From assembly GCA_030652635.1 (NCBI GenBank), contig JAUSPW010000457.1, positions 1 to 5,245 on the forward strand: a stretch of DNA of 5,245 nt, written 5' to 3'. The notes under the pieces are model-generated. The model was not told the DNA's origin. It searched no databases and saw only the letters and a program-made list of their open reading frames with translations. Below are positions 4,564 through 5,245 of the stretch, piece by piece. The position numbers and the translations under genes are program-made. Position 1 is the first letter of the stretch, and every line of letters begins with the position of its first letter. The stretch is from Pseudohongiella sp. GTDB taxonomy: Bacteria; Pseudomonadota; Gammaproteobacteria; Pseudomonadales; Pseudohongiellaceae.

Positions 4564-5245
4564 ATGAAAAAAACCTTATTAACGGCAGCGGTGTTTATGG
4601 CCTCCGGTTGGGCTGTTAGTGCAAGTGCTGGAGTAGATCCGCTGACGCAGATTCAGCCGCCAACCAGCGAGTGGACATACGACGGTTCGGCGCCGGATTA
4701 CATTGTTGAAGTGCCCTCGTTCACCGTGCCGGCAACAGGCGTAATTGACTATATTGATTCGGTTGTACCGCTCGAGTTTGGCGAAGAGAAGTGGGTAAAG
4801 GCTGTGCAGTTTATCCCTGGCGACAAGCGTGTGCTTCACCATTTGTTGTCTTACGTGGTTGCTGAAGATGCCAATCATGAAGGTATGCTCAACGAAGAAG
4901 ACAATGATCCACGTCGTGAATTTCTCGAAGGTTATGCACCCGGCAAAGAGTATGCAACCGAGTTTCCTGCCAATACGGGCATCAAGGTTCCCGAGGGTTC
5001 CGCTCTGCGTATGAGCGTCCATTACACTTCTTTTGGTCAGGAAGCGACTGACAGCACCCGAGTGGGACTGTGGTTCTACGACAAACAGGACGAACCTGAA
5101 CTGGAATACCATACCTATTCAGTGGCAGCAAATGGCCCACAGAATCTGCAGATTCCGCCAGGCGCCATGAACCATGAAATGGCAGCGACCCATACCTTTG
5201 ACCAAGACATCGTGTTTCACGGCTTCCGTTCACATATGCACTACC
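4564..5245 (+). CDS. Secreted copper type II monooxygenase-like protein, copy 3 (3' end beyond window)
   Basis: The frame is open to the window edge, giving 227 complete codons. If the length matches its paralogues, about 90 residues are missing. It has a signal peptide (MKKTLLT, hydrophobic 5-18, cleavage after SASA at 22). The visible copper ligands are His92, His93, His153, His224 and His226; the expected Met lies outside the window. It aligns to copy 2 without gaps, with 34 differences in 205 mature residues by hand count (about 83% identical), so these two are closer to each other than to copy 1. No cysteine is seen. Differences cluster around residues 101-109, 161-177 and 189-218. Same inferred role as copies 1 and 2. 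Confidence 0.85.
   Translation, partial: MKKTLLTAAVFMASGWAVSASAGVDPLTQIQPPTSEWTYDGSAPDYIVEVPSFTVPATGVIDYIDSVVPLEFGEEKWVKAVQFIPGDKRVLHHLLSYVVAEDANHEGMLNEEDNDPRREFLEGYAPGKEYATEFPANTGIKVPEGSALRMSVHYTSFGQEATDSTRVGLWFYDKQDEPELEYHTYSVAANGPQNLQIPPGAMNHEMAATHTFDQDIVFHGFRSHMHY

Noticed and set aside
1..5245. CRISPR array, tRNA, rRNA or insertion sequence
   Set aside because: No regularly spaced repeats, tRNA cloverleaf, rRNA segments, transposase or terminal inverted repeats were seen. The only large repeats are the three paralogous genes.

Overview
The window (5,245 bases) looks like chromosome of a free-living, probably marine, gammaproteobacterium. That placement is an inference from moderate base composition, Sec signal peptides, Shine-Dalgarno sites and the protein families seen; nothing here fixes the genus.

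Layout. Bases 1-559 hold the N-terminal part of a lipase/esterase-like alpha/beta hydrolase on the minus strand, running off the left edge. A 421-base divergent intergenic region follows. The rest is on the plus strand and forms one themed locus: a copper monooxygenase-like protein (981-1940, copy 1), a redoxin plus cytochrome c protein (2249-3112), a second monooxygenase-like paralogue (3408-4364, copy 2), and a third (from 4564, copy 3) cut by the right edge. All four begin with a Sec signal peptide, so the products act in the periplasm or outside the cell.

The three paralogues have the pattern of the eukaryotic peptidylglycine alpha-hydroxylating monooxygenase / dopamine beta-monooxygenase core. 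Copies 1 and 2 show all six expected copper ligands: a His-His pair and a later His for one copper, and His-x-His plus a Met for the other. Copy 3 shows the five His before the window ends. Many bacterial relatives, as I recall them, are single polypeptides ordered redoxin, cytochrome c, monooxygenase. Here the same modules are separate secreted proteins, with one redoxin-cytochrome gene beside at least three monooxygenase genes. The simplest reading is that the cytochrome protein serves the copper proteins as electron donor or partner. The substrate is unknown.

Transcription. Each of the three complete plus-strand genes is followed by its own strong intrinsic terminator, so they are probably separate units rather than an operon. 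The redoxin-cytochrome gene has a good sigma70-type promoter with a dyad over its -35 box. Copies 1 and 2 share a motif at matching spacing about 150-165 bases upstream of their starts. Copy 1 has the most biased codon use and may be the most highly expressed.
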